DNA of 64,000 bases, taken from NCBI GenBank assembly GCA_031414415.1, contig JANNVK010000088.1, positions 1 to 64,000 of the forward strand, read 5' to 3'. Source of the stretch: JANNVK01 sp031414415. GTDB lineage: Bacteria > Acidobacteriota > Blastocatellia > Pyrinomonadales > Pyrinomonadaceae. Both the position numbers and the translations under genes were made by a program. Below are positions 35,662-43,917 of the stretch, in pieces. Under the pieces are notes generated by a model. That model was not told the DNA's origin. It searched no databases and saw nothing but the letters and a program-made list of their open reading frames with translations. Positions within the stretch are counted from its first letter, which is position 1. Each line of letters starts with the position of its first letter.

Positions 35662-36135
35662 ATGAGCAAATCAAATTCGGAAAAAGAAATTGACGACATA
35701 GTTTCCCCGATTCCACAATCGAAACCAAACTACTGGCTAATTGCAACCGTATCTTTAAGCACCGTCGCGGTTGTCTTTGCAATCGCTTTTGCACTTGGTT
35801 TTTTCAATAGTAAAACGCAGACGTCAACTCAAGATTGTATTCAAGCGTCAGATACGAAAAATTATATCGGCAAAAATATTTCTGTCTGCGGTAAAGTTGT
35901 AAGTGCGACTTATGCTAGTCGAACGAAAGGGAAGCCCACTTTTATCAATTTGGACAAGCCGTATCCGAATCAGGTTTTTTCGATTGTGGTTTGGGGAGAT
36001 GACCGCTCGAAGTTTGGCACGCCTGAGAATGATTTTAGAGACAAGACTATTCGTGTTACAGGGAAAGTAGAACTATTTCGAGGAACACCGGAGATTGTCG
36101 TTACAGACCCATCACAAGTTGTAATTCAGCAATAA
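35662..36135 (+). CDS. Membrane-anchored OB-fold protein
   Basis: About 157 aa from ATG 35662 (a GTG at 35656 is also possible). A transmembrane helix (about 28-48) is followed by an extracytoplasmic OB-fold domain of the nucleic-acid-binding or tRNA-anti type: NYIGKNISVCGKVV, then PTFINLDKPYPNQVFSIVVWG and RVTGKVELFRGTPEIVV. Such domains occur in proteins near secreted nucleases. It ends one base before the convergent SNase gene. Confidence 0.75.
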   Translation: MSKSNSEKEIDDIVSPIPQSKPNYWLIATVSLSTVAVVFAIAFALGFFNSKTQTSTQDCIQASDTKNYIGKNISVCGKVVSATYASRTKGKPTFINLDKPYPNQVFSIVVWGDDRSKFGTPENDFRDKTIRVTGKVELFRGTPEIVVTDPSQVVIQQ

Positions 36136-36753
36136 CTAATTACTATTTTCTTGCTCTTTATTCAAATCTCTAAAATCCCACGGGGCGATTGGTTTTTTGT
36201 CTTTCCAAAGTCCTAACTTTACTTTCTTCGCATAGATTTCAGCTTTTTCGTATGATTTTCGGTCTGTAATAGACTGTTCATTCTCGTATCGCTTGAAGTG
36301 CCACGCAAATCCAAGTCGAATCATTTCGAGGCAAATATCTTTGTTGTTTGAAAATATTTTGCCGATTAGCCGACCATATCGATCAGTTTTTGTTGTTTCG
36401 ATTACCACGCTCTTATTCTCTAACAGATTTTTCAAGGCTACTTTAGCTTCTTCGCCAAAAAGTTGGTCTCTCTCAGGTGCATCTATTCCTTGCAATCGAA
36501 TAATGTATTTGTATTTATTCAGGTTCTCGACAATCAGCGTGTCGCCATCAGAAACGTATGTAACTATTCCCTCAATTATTACAGGGTTGTTTTCAGATGG
36601 ACGAAGATCGTTTGAATCTTCTGTAACTTCTTGAAATAAATGTTCTGTATTATTGACATTGGTAGATTGATTTGAATATTGGCAGCCAAACAATGAACCA
36701 ATTACAAATAAGACCAACGGGAAAAATAAGCATTTGATAGCAATTGTTTTCAT
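36136..36753 (-). CDS. Staphylococcal-nuclease-like thermonuclease, lipoprotein
   Basis: A 205-aa protein with a lipoprotein signal (ending SLFGCQ) and an SNase domain (about 55-190). The catalytic positions are present: RLQGIDAPERDQ (Arg, Asp, then Glu nearby), KTDRYGRLIG (Arg) and the closing WKDKKPIAPWDFR. It would cleave DNA and RNA outside the inner membrane. It converges on the OB-fold gene, leaving no space for a separate terminator. Confidence 0.9.
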   Translation of the reverse strand: MKTIAIKCLFFPLVLFVIGSLFGCQYSNQSTNVNNTEHLFQEVTEDSNDLRPSENNPVIIEGIVTYVSDGDTLIVENLNKYKYIIRLQGIDAPERDQLFGEEAKVALKNLLENKSVVIETTKTDRYGRLIGKIFSNNKDICLEMIRLGFAWHFKRYENEQSITDRKSYEKAEIYAKKVKLGLWKDKKPIAPWDFRDLNKEQENSN

Positions 36754-37058
36754 TTTGAAAAATTTGTAAGAGTGTCCGCCTTATTTTCGGGTGAGCTAAA
36801 ACATTGAACGAACGGGAACTGAGTTTTGAAAGAAACTCTTTCGCGAACGCACAATTTCAGTTTCCCAACCAACCAATATTCGGATTTTCTGACACAAAAA
36901 GATTTATCAATAAAACGGCTTGCCTGTTTTTTGTTTCTATCATCGAAAATATCCGCTAAAAAGGCTTTATCTAATCTCAAAGACCGAATCGAACATTGCG
37001 TTCAATCTTTCATTTCGATTAACTGGTTGTACGAAACAAAAAAGAGTCGGTATGGGAT
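36754..37058. other. Intergenic gap with no supported feature
   Basis: About 305 bp between the SNase gene and the 369-aa gene, both on the minus strand. ORFs crossing it lack ribosome sites and recognisable domains. I see no RNA gene or repeat. Confidence 0.5.
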
Positions 37059-38168
37059 TTACCATTCACCATCCTCGACCTTAAGTTTGTCATTCTTGGG
37101 CGTTTGTTTCATTTTGTCGATCAAATCAATTGGTTTAATCTCGAACAGCTTCTCTTGGGGTTTTACGTCTTTCAAATGCTCATCGTAAACTTCAAAAAAT
37201 GGAATTTCATATTCCAAGTATGTGTCTATCTCGATTGGTGTGCTAGGTGGTTCAACTCCCGTAATCTCTTTAAATACCCGTGAATTAACGATGTGAACAA
37301 AAAACCGACCGTAGGTATCCGCATCCCAAGTTTCCACGCCATATTTATCTTCATAGATTTTTTGTTTGATTTTCCCGCCTGCACCAATTCCCATTTCGAT
37401 GGTAGGGGGGGCAGTGTAAGGAGTTCCGCCGGAAACGACAGACCTCAGAGTTTGTGAGTATTCGAATAATCCTTCGAACGGTTTATATACAATGATTTGC
37501 ATTCCGCCTGATTCCTCAGCCCCCGTCATCTGTGATTCAACCGAATAGCCTTCGCCCAATGGCATCGCGACAAACTGTCTAACAATGTTTGTTGAAGTTT
37601 TATATCCATCGAGCCACTGTTGCGGAGGAACAACAACGTAGTCTTGCTCTTCATCAAACAAATGCTGATGCCATTCCTCTCCTGTAATTGCATTCACTTT
37701 TCCAGTAGCAACCTTAGCGACAACTGGTTGCCACCGTTTTCTGGCACGGAATTCAATAAATAGTGCTTCGCTTTGATACATAGGGATAAACACTCCACCC
37801 GTCTTTTTCCAATGCTCAGGAACCTTGTCCGCATAATCCGAAACTCGGAAAACAGGAAAGTCTCCAAGAGAAGCAGGTAAATCATATACCGACCCATCGT
37901 CAGGAATTCGGAGTGTCCGACAGAAAGCGACATCCAGATCATCATCGCCGATCCGAACCGAGGTGTCGCGGATTTCCACTTCCAAGTTCCCCAAGTTAAT
38001 TGAGTTTGAGATTACCGTCGGGGTTTCCGTATCAAAGAGACTTGGTTGTATGTTAGAGTCGGCTCGAAAGTAGGGAAAAGAGAGCCGCGAGCCATCTTCA
38101 AGACAATAAGAAATATTTGAGTCCGAATATGATTTGTCACACTGCGGACAGATTCTAATCGATAGCAT
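37059..38168 (-). CDS. Zinc-ribbon-fused conserved protein of unknown function (369 aa)
   Basis: The N-terminal zinc ribbon (RICPQCDKSYSDSNISYCLEDG) is joined to a domain that I recall from unnamed proteins of Streptomyces and others: GGVFIPMYQSEALFIEFR, VAKVATGKVNAITGE, DYVVVPPQQWLDGYK and the central IVRQFVAMPLGEGYSVESQ followed by TGAEESGGMQI. No signal peptide is seen. It has a good AGGA ribosome site. Its biochemical role is unknown. It closes the cargo block next to attR. Confidence 0.75.
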   Translation of the reverse strand: MLSIRICPQCDKSYSDSNISYCLEDGSRLSFPYFRADSNIQPSLFDTETPTVISNSINLGNLEVEIRDTSVRIGDDDLDVAFCRTLRIPDDGSVYDLPASLGDFPVFRVSDYADKVPEHWKKTGGVFIPMYQSEALFIEFRARKRWQPVVAKVATGKVNAITGEEWHQHLFDEEQDYVVVPPQQWLDGYKTSTNIVRQFVAMPLGEGYSVESQMTGAEESGGMQIIVYKPFEGLFEYSQTLRSVVSGGTPYTAPPTIEMGIGAGGKIKQKIYEDKYGVETWDADTYGRFFVHIVNSRVFKEITGVEPPSTPIEIDTYLEYEIPFFEVYDEHLKDVKPQEKLFEIKPIDLIDKMKQTPKNDKLKVEDGEW

Positions 38169-38720
38169 AGTTTTCCTACTTCCTTCGACTTAAAATTACG
38201 GCGAGTTTTATGTTACAACAATAGTGCCGATTCCAAAAAACGGTATGCTAGAGTTTGAGTAACATCAGGTTGAAATAAATCTTCGAATACTTAAAGCAAA
38301 TTTGCGAGTCCTTCGGGTATTCAGACGCGAAAATAGCCGATCACGCAGGCGAATACGGGAGCAATCTATATACGCCTTGACGAATTTTGTTCCTTATTTC
38401 GGAATATGAAGGTTCAAGAATCGGAATTGGATTCGGATGGTGCAAAAATTGTCGAAACATACAGTAATCTTAACTGTTACTGAGTGACGGTCATTCCGAT
38501 ACTGTAACTAAGTTGGCATTTAGTTTGAATTGCAATGATTATGTTAGTATTGACGATTGGTATTCTTTGCGTTTAATTATAAGGAATTTCAATATCTCAG
38601 TTATTGCTTTCAAGACGTTAAAAAAAGACGTTTTTGCGAATTCTGTATCCTATTTGTATCTCATCAAGTTTGGAGATATTGTAAGTGCTGTGATTGCAAT
38701 AGTTAAAGAATATGGTTGCT
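38169..38720. other. Gene-free right end of the element
   Basis: About 550 bp without a convincing gene; a 73-codon ORF at 38513-38734 has no ribosome site and its end crosses attR, so I leave it out. The promoter now driving mnmG should lie here. Confidence 0.5.
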
Positions 38721-38738
38721 TTCTGTATCGGTAAATAG
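38721..38738 (+). repeat. attR: attR of the mnmE element
   Basis: TTCTGTATCGGTAAATAG lies 17 bp before the mnmG start. In the mnmE frame it reads FCIGK-stop, so excision would restore an intact mnmE end directly upstream of mnmG. As I recall the SGI1 att sequences (TTCTGTATCGGTAAGTAA type), 16 of 18 positions match. Confidence 0.85.
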
Positions 38739-38755
38739 TTGAGTAAATAGAAGTT

Positions 38756-40642
38756 ATGTTTTTTGACGAACAGTTTGATGTAATTGTAATTGGGGCTGGT
38801 CACGCAGGTTGCGAAGCAGCGTCTGCTTCCGCACGTCTCGGAGTTGAAACCGCTTTAGTGACAATTAATCTTGATCTGATAGGTCAAATGTCTTGTAATC
38901 CTGCTGTTGGAGGAATTGCAAAAGGACATTTAGTCAGAGAAATTGACGCACTTGGTGGGATAATGGGGCGAATTATTGATCGAACTGGAATTCAATTTCG
39001 TCTTCTAAATCGGTCCCGCGGTCCTGCGGTTCAAAGTCCAAGAGCACAAGCTGACAGAAGTCTTTATCGCATTGAAATGCGTCGAGTTTTAGAAGCGACA
39101 CCAAATTTAAGTCTCAGACAAGGAGTTGTGGTTGATGTAATTGTTGACAACAATAAAGTTATCGGGATTGAGATGCAAGATTCAAGAAGGTTCGGAGCAA
39201 AAGCAATAGTTGTTGCTACCGGAACTTTCCTTAATGGAACAATTCACACGGGAAATAAAACCTTTTCGGCTGGAAGAGCTGGCGAACCTGCATCAATTGA
39301 ACTGGCTCAAAGTCTAAAACGTCTTGGTTTTCCGGTTGGTCGTTTGAAAACTGGAACGCCGCCAAGGTTAGACGGTAGAACAATTGATTGGGACGCTTTT
39401 GAGGCACAACCGGCAGATGTCAATCCAGTTGCTTTTTCTTTCGCAACTGAAAAGATAGAACAAGATCAGATTCAATGTTTTATTGGATATACTGATGAAA
39501 ATCTGCATAAAAAAATTAGAGAAAATCTACACCGTTCACCGCTCTACTCCGGAAAGATAAAAGGAATTGGACCGCGTTATTGTCCTTCGATTGAAGATAA
39601 GGTTGTAAAATTTGCTGATAAAAACAGACACCAACTCTTTCTTGAACCCGAAGGTCTTGATACAAACGAGGTTTATTTGAATGGTTTTTCAACTTCCTTA
39701 CCATCAGACCTGCAACAAGATTTATTGAGAATGGTCAATGGGTTTGAAAATGTAAAGATTATTCGTCCTGGTTATGCAATAGAATATGATTTTGTTGATC
39801 CGAGAGAACTCAAACCAACAATGGAAACCACAAGAGTAAATGGTTTGTTTTTTGCTGGGCAAATAAATGGAACAACCGGTTACGAAGAAGCTGCTTGCCA
39901 AGGTCTGATGGCTGGGATCAACGCGATGTGTCACGTGAAACATCGTCAGCCTGTGATTTTGCGGCGAGATGAAGCATACATCGGTGTTTTGACAGACGAT
40001 TTAATTCAGCATGGAGTTGACGAACCTTATCGAATTTTTACATCGAGAGCCGAAGCAAGGTTAACACTTCGACACGATAATGCCGACCAAAGACTTTCAC
40101 CAAAAGGACGCGAAATTGGTTTGGTTAATGATACCGACTGGGAAAGGTTTAATGTAAAAAGAGATAGGATTGCTGGGCTGAGAAATACGCTTGATAAAAC
40201 TAGGTTTAAAAGATCTTCTGTTGAATATTCTTCAATATCAGCCTATCTAGGTTGTGATTTAGGTGATTCAATTACACTTTCGCAGGTTTCGATGCGACAA
40301 GGCTCATCTTCAGAACTGATTGGAAAGTTGTTGCCTGATGATATTCGTAACAACACTAAAATTAGTGAACTTGAATCCGCATTAGCCGACTCTTTGTATC
40401 GGGGTTATATAGAAAACCAGAACAATGTTACCGAAAGAGTAAACCACCATGATAATTTAAAAGTTCCTGAAAGTTTTAGTTTCGAAGCAGTAAGTGGTCT
40501 TTCGAATGAAATGGTCGAGCGTTTGAAGCGTGCAAGTCCACAAACCTTTTCGCAAGTAAGAAAAATTTCGGGTATAACTCCTAGTGCAGTCGCGACAGTT
40601 TTAGTTCATTTAACAGCATATAAATCACAAAAGATTAGTTAA
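38756..40642 (+). CDS. mnmG: tRNA uridine-5-carboxymethylaminomethyl modification enzyme MnmG (GidA)
   Basis: A 628-aa FAD enzyme, the partner of MnmE. The N-terminal dinucleotide-binding motif VIVIGAGHAGCEAASASARLG, the SCNPAVGGIAKGHLVREIDALGG block, GTFLNG and the C-terminal GISPSAVATVLVHL-type end (ITPSAVATVLVHL) are intact. Length is standard. It was separated from mnmE by the mobile element and must now use a promoter in the element's right end. A parS-like site lies inside it. Confidence 0.97.
   Translation: MFFDEQFDVIVIGAGHAGCEAASASARLGVETALVTINLDLIGQMSCNPAVGGIAKGHLVREIDALGGIMGRIIDRTGIQFRLLNRSRGPAVQSPRAQADRSLYRIEMRRVLEATPNLSLRQGVVVDVIVDNNKVIGIEMQDSRRFGAKAIVVATGTFLNGTIHTGNKTFSAGRAGEPASIELAQSLKRLGFPVGRLKTGTPPRLDGRTIDWDAFEAQPADVNPVAFSFATEKIEQDQIQCFIGYTDENLHKKIRENLHRSPLYSGKIKGIGPRYCPSIEDKVVKFADKNRHQLFLEPEGLDTNEVYLNGFSTSLPSDLQQDLLRMVNGFENVKIIRPGYAIEYDFVDPRELKPTMETTRVNGLFFAGQINGTTGYEEAACQGLMAGINAMCHVKHRQPVILRRDEAYIGVLTDDLIQHGVDEPYRIFTSRAEARLTLRHDNADQRLSPKGREIGLVNDTDWERFNVKRDRIAGLRNTLDKTRFKRSSVEYSSISAYLGCDLGDSITLSQVSMRQGSSSELIGKLLPDDIRNNTKISELESALADSLYRGYIENQNNVTERVNHHDNLKVPESFSFEAVSGLSNEMVERLKRASPQTFSQVRKISGITPSAVATVLVHLTAYKSQKIS
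39927..39942. promoter_or_regulatory. parS: parS-like site within mnmG
   Basis: TGTGTCACGTGAAACA matches the bacterial parS consensus TGTTTCACGTGAAACA at 15 of 16 positions. Confidence 0.85.
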
Positions 40643-40659
40643 CTATTTAAAATTTTAAA

Positions 40660-40675
40660 TGTGGCACGTGAAACA
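40660..40675. promoter_or_regulatory. parS: parS-like site upstream of parA
   Basis: TGTGGCACGTGAAACA matches the parS consensus at 14 of 16 positions and lies in the mnmG-parA gap, next to parAB. Confidence 0.8.
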
Positions 40676-40784
40676 TTTATACCTTTGTGTGCCTTTGAAA
40701 AACAAACAAACAACACAATAACTAGAAAAAGCCTGAGATATGTGTTATTTTCTTTATAGAATTTGAGTAAAAACTCCACAGTAT

Positions 40785-41546
40785 ATGGGAAAAATAATAG
40801 CAGTAGTAAATCAAAAAGGTGGAGTAGGGAAGACAACGACATCTGTTAATCTCGCTGCGAGTCTGGCAGTAGAAGAAAAAAAAGTTCTCTTGGTGGATTT
40901 TGACCCACAAGGTAACGCCTCCTCCGGTTCTGGAATTCCAAGAAGTGCAACACGAAAAACAATCTACAACGCATTAATAAATAACGAACCAATCGAAAAT
41001 ATTGTGCTACCAACAGAACTGCCTTTATTATTCGTTTTGCCATCCGATAAAAATCTTGCAGGCGGTGAAATAGAACTTGTTTCTGCTGAAAAAAGAGAAT
41101 ATTTTCTGAGCAATGTTTTAAACAAGATTAGAGACGAATATGATTATATTATTATAGATTGTCCACCTTCGCTTGGACTTTTAACGCTAAACGGTTTAAC
41201 AGCCGCTGATTCATTACTTGTTCCTATCCAGTGTGAATATTACGCATTAGAAGGCGTGACCGAATTGTTCGACACACTTGTCAGAGTCAGGAAATCATTA
41301 AACACAAAATTAAAAATTGAAGGATTATTGCTTACGATGTATGACGAAAGAACAAATCTTTCAGCAGCAGTAGCTAATGACCTTCGCGGTTTTTACAAAG
41401 AAAAGGTTTTAAAAACAATAATTCCGAGAAATATCCGACTTGCGGAAGCACCAAGCCATGGGAAACCGATCATTCTCTATGACATTCGTTCGCGTGGGGC
41501 TGATAGTTATTTACAACTTGCTAAGGAGATTTTGAGTCATGAATAG
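40785..41546 (+). CDS. parA: Chromosome partitioning ATPase ParA (Soj)
   Basis: A 253-aa Walker-type ATPase that moves ParB-bound origins. The deviant Walker A is KGGVGKTTTSVNLAASLA, Walker A' is VLLVDFDPQGNAS and Walker B is YIIIDCPPSLGLLTLNGL. It overlaps parB by 8 nt. The gene rsmG, often found between mnmG and parA, is absent here. Confidence 0.97.
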   Translation: MGKIIAVVNQKGGVGKTTTSVNLAASLAVEEKKVLLVDFDPQGNASSGSGIPRSATRKTIYNALINNEPIENIVLPTELPLLFVLPSDKNLAGGEIELVSAEKREYFLSNVLNKIRDEYDYIIIDCPPSLGLLTLNGLTAADSLLVPIQCEYYALEGVTELFDTLVRVRKSLNTKLKIEGLLLTMYDERTNLSAAVANDLRGFYKEKVLKTIIPRNIRLAEAPSHGKPIILYDIRSRGADSYLQLAKEILSHE

Positions 41547-42402
41547 AAAAGTTTTAGGAAGAGGGCTTAGTGCTTTAATCTCCAACGATGAAGAAAATTC
41601 AACAGAATTAGGTTTGTTTGAACTTGATATTGATCTTATTCAACCAAACCCGGAACAACCAAGAACTCGTTTTGCACCAGCAGCACTCGAAGAACTTTCT
41701 CAATCAATTCGAGAAAACGGTGTAGTTCAGCCAATTGTAGTGCGTAAAAAAGACGCAGGTTATGAGATTGTTGCCGGTGAAAGACGCTGGCGAGCATCAC
41801 AAAAACTTGGTTTAAGTAAAATTCCAGCAGTTGTGAAAGAAGTTTCGGACGATAAACTTTTAGAATTAGCATTAATCGAAAACATTCAAAGGCAAGAATT
41901 AAATGCGATTGAAGAAGCCAAAGCCTACAAAAAATTAATTGAGACCATCGGTTTAACTCAAGAAATGGTTGCCCAAAGAGTTGGCAAAGAAAGAACGGTA
42001 ATTACAAACCATTTACGACTTTTAAAACTACCAACAGAGATTCAATCTTTGGTTGAAGAAGAAAAAATTTCAGCCGGACACGCCCGAGCAATTTTGTCAG
42101 CTGGTGATGAAGCCTCACAAAAACGTCTTGCAAGAACTATTGTTGAAACTTCAATGTCAGTTCGCGAAGCCGAAAGAATGGCGAAAAAGTTTGCTCGTGG
42201 TGAAGGGAAAACATCCGAAGAACCAAAAGTAATAAAATCACTTGATCCAAATGTAAAAGCAGCTGAAGTGAAAATGCGTCGAGATTTTGGAACCCAAGTT
42301 CGTATTTTGCCAGACGGAAAAGGAACTGGTGGAAAGATTGAAATTGAGTACTACAGTGATTCTGATTTAGATAGAATTTATAACCTTTTAATTTCTAAAT
42401 AA
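41539..42402 (+). CDS. parB: Chromosome partitioning CTPase ParB (Spo0J)
   Basis: A 287-aa protein that loads at parS and slides on DNA using CTP. The N-terminal motif GRGLSALI, the CTP-binding box VAGERRWRASQKLGL with the preceding PNPEQPRTRF, LIENIQRQELNAIEEAKAY, and a central HTH (TQEMVAQRVGKERTVITNHLRLL) are present. An AAGGAG ribosome site lies within parA. The C-terminal dimer domain reads GGKIEIEYYSDSDLDRIYNLL. Confidence 0.97.
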   Translation: MNRKVLGRGLSALISNDEENSTELGLFELDIDLIQPNPEQPRTRFAPAALEELSQSIRENGVVQPIVVRKKDAGYEIVAGERRWRASQKLGLSKIPAVVKEVSDDKLLELALIENIQRQELNAIEEAKAYKKLIETIGLTQEMVAQRVGKERTVITNHLRLLKLPTEIQSLVEEEKISAGHARAILSAGDEASQKRLARTIVETSMSVREAERMAKKFARGEGKTSEEPKVIKSLDPNVKAAEVKMRRDFGTQVRILPDGKGTGGKIEIEYYSDSDLDRIYNLLISK

Positions 42403-42442
42403 GCTATAAGTTGCTGAGTAGTATATGTTTAGCTAATAAAAA

Positions 42443-43462
42443 ATGAGAAAAAGATTAACGGAAATGGTTTCTTGTGCTGGCTGAGTGGCAAAACTCGCAC
42501 CAAGCGACCTTGCTCAAGTTTTGAGCAAACTTCCAAAACAAAACCCAGAAAATGTAATCGTCGGCTATGAAACGTCGGATGATGCAGGTGTGTTTAAAAT
42601 TTCCGACGATCTCGCTCTAGTTCAAACAGTAGATTTTTTTACACCAATCGCTGATGAACCAGAAGTTTACGGACAAATTGCTGCGATAAACGCACTAAAT
42701 GATGTTTATGCAATGGGCGGAACACCGATTTCGGCTTTGTCGATTGTTTGTTATCCACAAAGAGGTGATTGGGAAGTTTTAGGCGAAATTTTACTAGGCG
42801 GACAGAAAGCTCTAAATGCAGAAAATGTCGTTGTTTTAGGCGGACATTCTGTCGATGACCAGGAGATGAAATTTGGTTATGCAATTACCGGAACTATTCA
42901 TCCAGAAAAAGTAATGAAAAATTCGGGTTCAAAAGCTGGAGATGTTTTAATTTTAACAAAACCTATTGGCACCGGAGTTATCAGTACTGGAATTAAATTT
43001 GAAAAAGCGAGTGAGTTTGCCAAAAATGTGGCGTTAAAAACAATGACAACATCGGCTCGCGAAGCGTCTAAATTAATGCAGTTAATTGGTGCAAATGGTT
43101 GCACGGACATCACAGGTTTTGGGCTACTCGGACATGCGTTTGAAATGGCGAAAGCAAGTAATGTAACTTTTAAAATAAACGCGGATTCTGTGCCGCTTTT
43201 GCCTGATGTTTTAAGTCTGATTGAACAAAAAATGTTAACTCGCGGTGACAGAAATAATCGTGTTTATGTTGGCGAAACTGTTAAGCTATTATCAAGTGTT
43301 TCGGGCGAAATGCAAAGTGCATTGTTTGATCCGCAAACAGCTGGTGGTTTGCTAATTAGTTTAGAAGAGACGAAAGCCGAGAAGTTTATTGAGCAACTTG
43401 AAGGTGCTAAGATAATTGGTAGAGTTGAAGAAAAAAGAGAATATTTAATTGAAGTTGTGTGA
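42443..43462 (+). CDS. selD: Selenide, water dikinase SelD, a selenoprotein (in-frame TGA = Sec14)
   Basis: A 339-aa enzyme that makes selenophosphate from selenide and ATP. The frame runs from ATG 42443 through MRKRLTEMVSCAG, TGA at 42482-42484, then VAKLAPSDLAQVL. The TGA falls exactly where E. coli SelD has catalytic Cys17, three residues before the conserved lysine (AG-C/U-x-x-K). The main body has GYETSDDAGVF, TVDFFTPI, INALNDVYAMGG, LGGHSVDDQEMKFG and TDITGFGLLGH. A SECIS hairpin follows the TGA. Gene finders that stop at TGA would begin at 42485 and lose the catalytic residue. The organism should therefore have selA, selB and selC elsewhere. Confidence 0.92.
42510..42528 (+). promoter_or_regulatory. 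SECIS element of selD
   Basis: TTGCTCAA (42510-42517) and TTGAGCAA (42521-42528) pair perfectly around the loop GTT. The loop starts 33 nt after the TGA and opens with G, both usual for bacterial SECIS hairpins that recruit SelB. Confidence 0.8.
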
Positions 43463-43508
43463 TATAAGTTCTTTATTCACAATGGTTTACTGTTAAAGAG
43501 GTAGTAAG

Positions 43509-43898
43509 TTGTATTTATTTATTTTAGAATCAATCGGAATGCAGGAACTTATTTTAATCGGTTCAATTGCACTTATTGTGTTCGGACCGAGAAAGTTACC
43601 TCAAATGGCGAAAACTGTCGGGAAAGCGATGAATGAGTTTAAAAAAGCAACCAACGATTTTAAACAAACTTGGGAAAGAGAGGCAGAAATCAGTAACGAA
43701 CCCCCAAAAAGTAATGTTGATAAAATTTTAGAAAATCCAGTTGCTATGGAAAATACATATAATCGCGAAAATTCGATTGCACCGGAAATTAAACAAATAA
43801 GTAGTGCAGATTTTGATAAAGTTAAAGAAACTGAGCAACCTAACTTAACAAATACGGCAAATACCGTAAGCACATCAAGTAAAAAAGACTGGTTTTAA
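43509..43898 (+). CDS. tatA: Sec-independent translocase subunit TatA/TatB
   Basis: A 129-aa protein with one N-terminal helix (MQELILIGSIALIVFGPRKL), the FGPRKLPxMAK motif and an amphipathic helix (GKAMNEFKKATNDFKQTWE), then a disordered tail. It starts at TTG 43509, with GAGG 8 nt upstream. The tail is longer than in most TatA, as in TatB-like members. It is followed by tatC, forming a minimal Tat operon. Confidence 0.93.
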   Translation: MYLFILESIGMQELILIGSIALIVFGPRKLPQMAKTVGKAMNEFKKATNDFKQTWEREAEISNEPPKSNVDKILENPVAMENTYNRENSIAPEIKQISSADFDKVKETEQPNLTNTANTVSTSSKKDWF

Positions 43899-43917
43899 GT
43901 GACTCACAATTAAAAAA

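Larger units (their letters stand above)
28044..38738. mobile_element. Integrated mobile element inserted at the 3' end of mnmE
   Basis: An interval of about 10.7 kb flanked by imperfect 18-bp direct repeats (attL 28044-28061 in the mnmE 3' end, attR 38721-38738 just before mnmG) and carrying an integrase beside attL. It has integration genes (28.3-29.7 kb), a replication-like module (31.2-34.4 kb: HTH protein, D5 primase-helicase, toprim-like protein) and a cargo block (35-38.2 kb). No relaxase, capsid or terminase gene is recognisable. It may be a phage satellite or a replicating genomic island. The mnmE 3' end is a known integration target (SGI1). Confidence 0.88.

Noticed and set aside
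36826..37188. 120-codon plus-strand ORF between the SNase and 369-aa genes
   Set aside because: It runs antisense into the 3' part of the 369-aa gene and has no domain or ribosome site.
28101..38720. CRISPR array or prophage structural genes in the element
   Set aside because: No regularly spaced repeats and no capsid, portal, terminase or tail genes are seen; the periodic A-tracts at 34.6 kb are too short and irregular for CRISPR.
38513..38734. 73-codon ORF before attR
   Set aside because: No ribosome site or recognisable domain, and its end crosses the attachment site.
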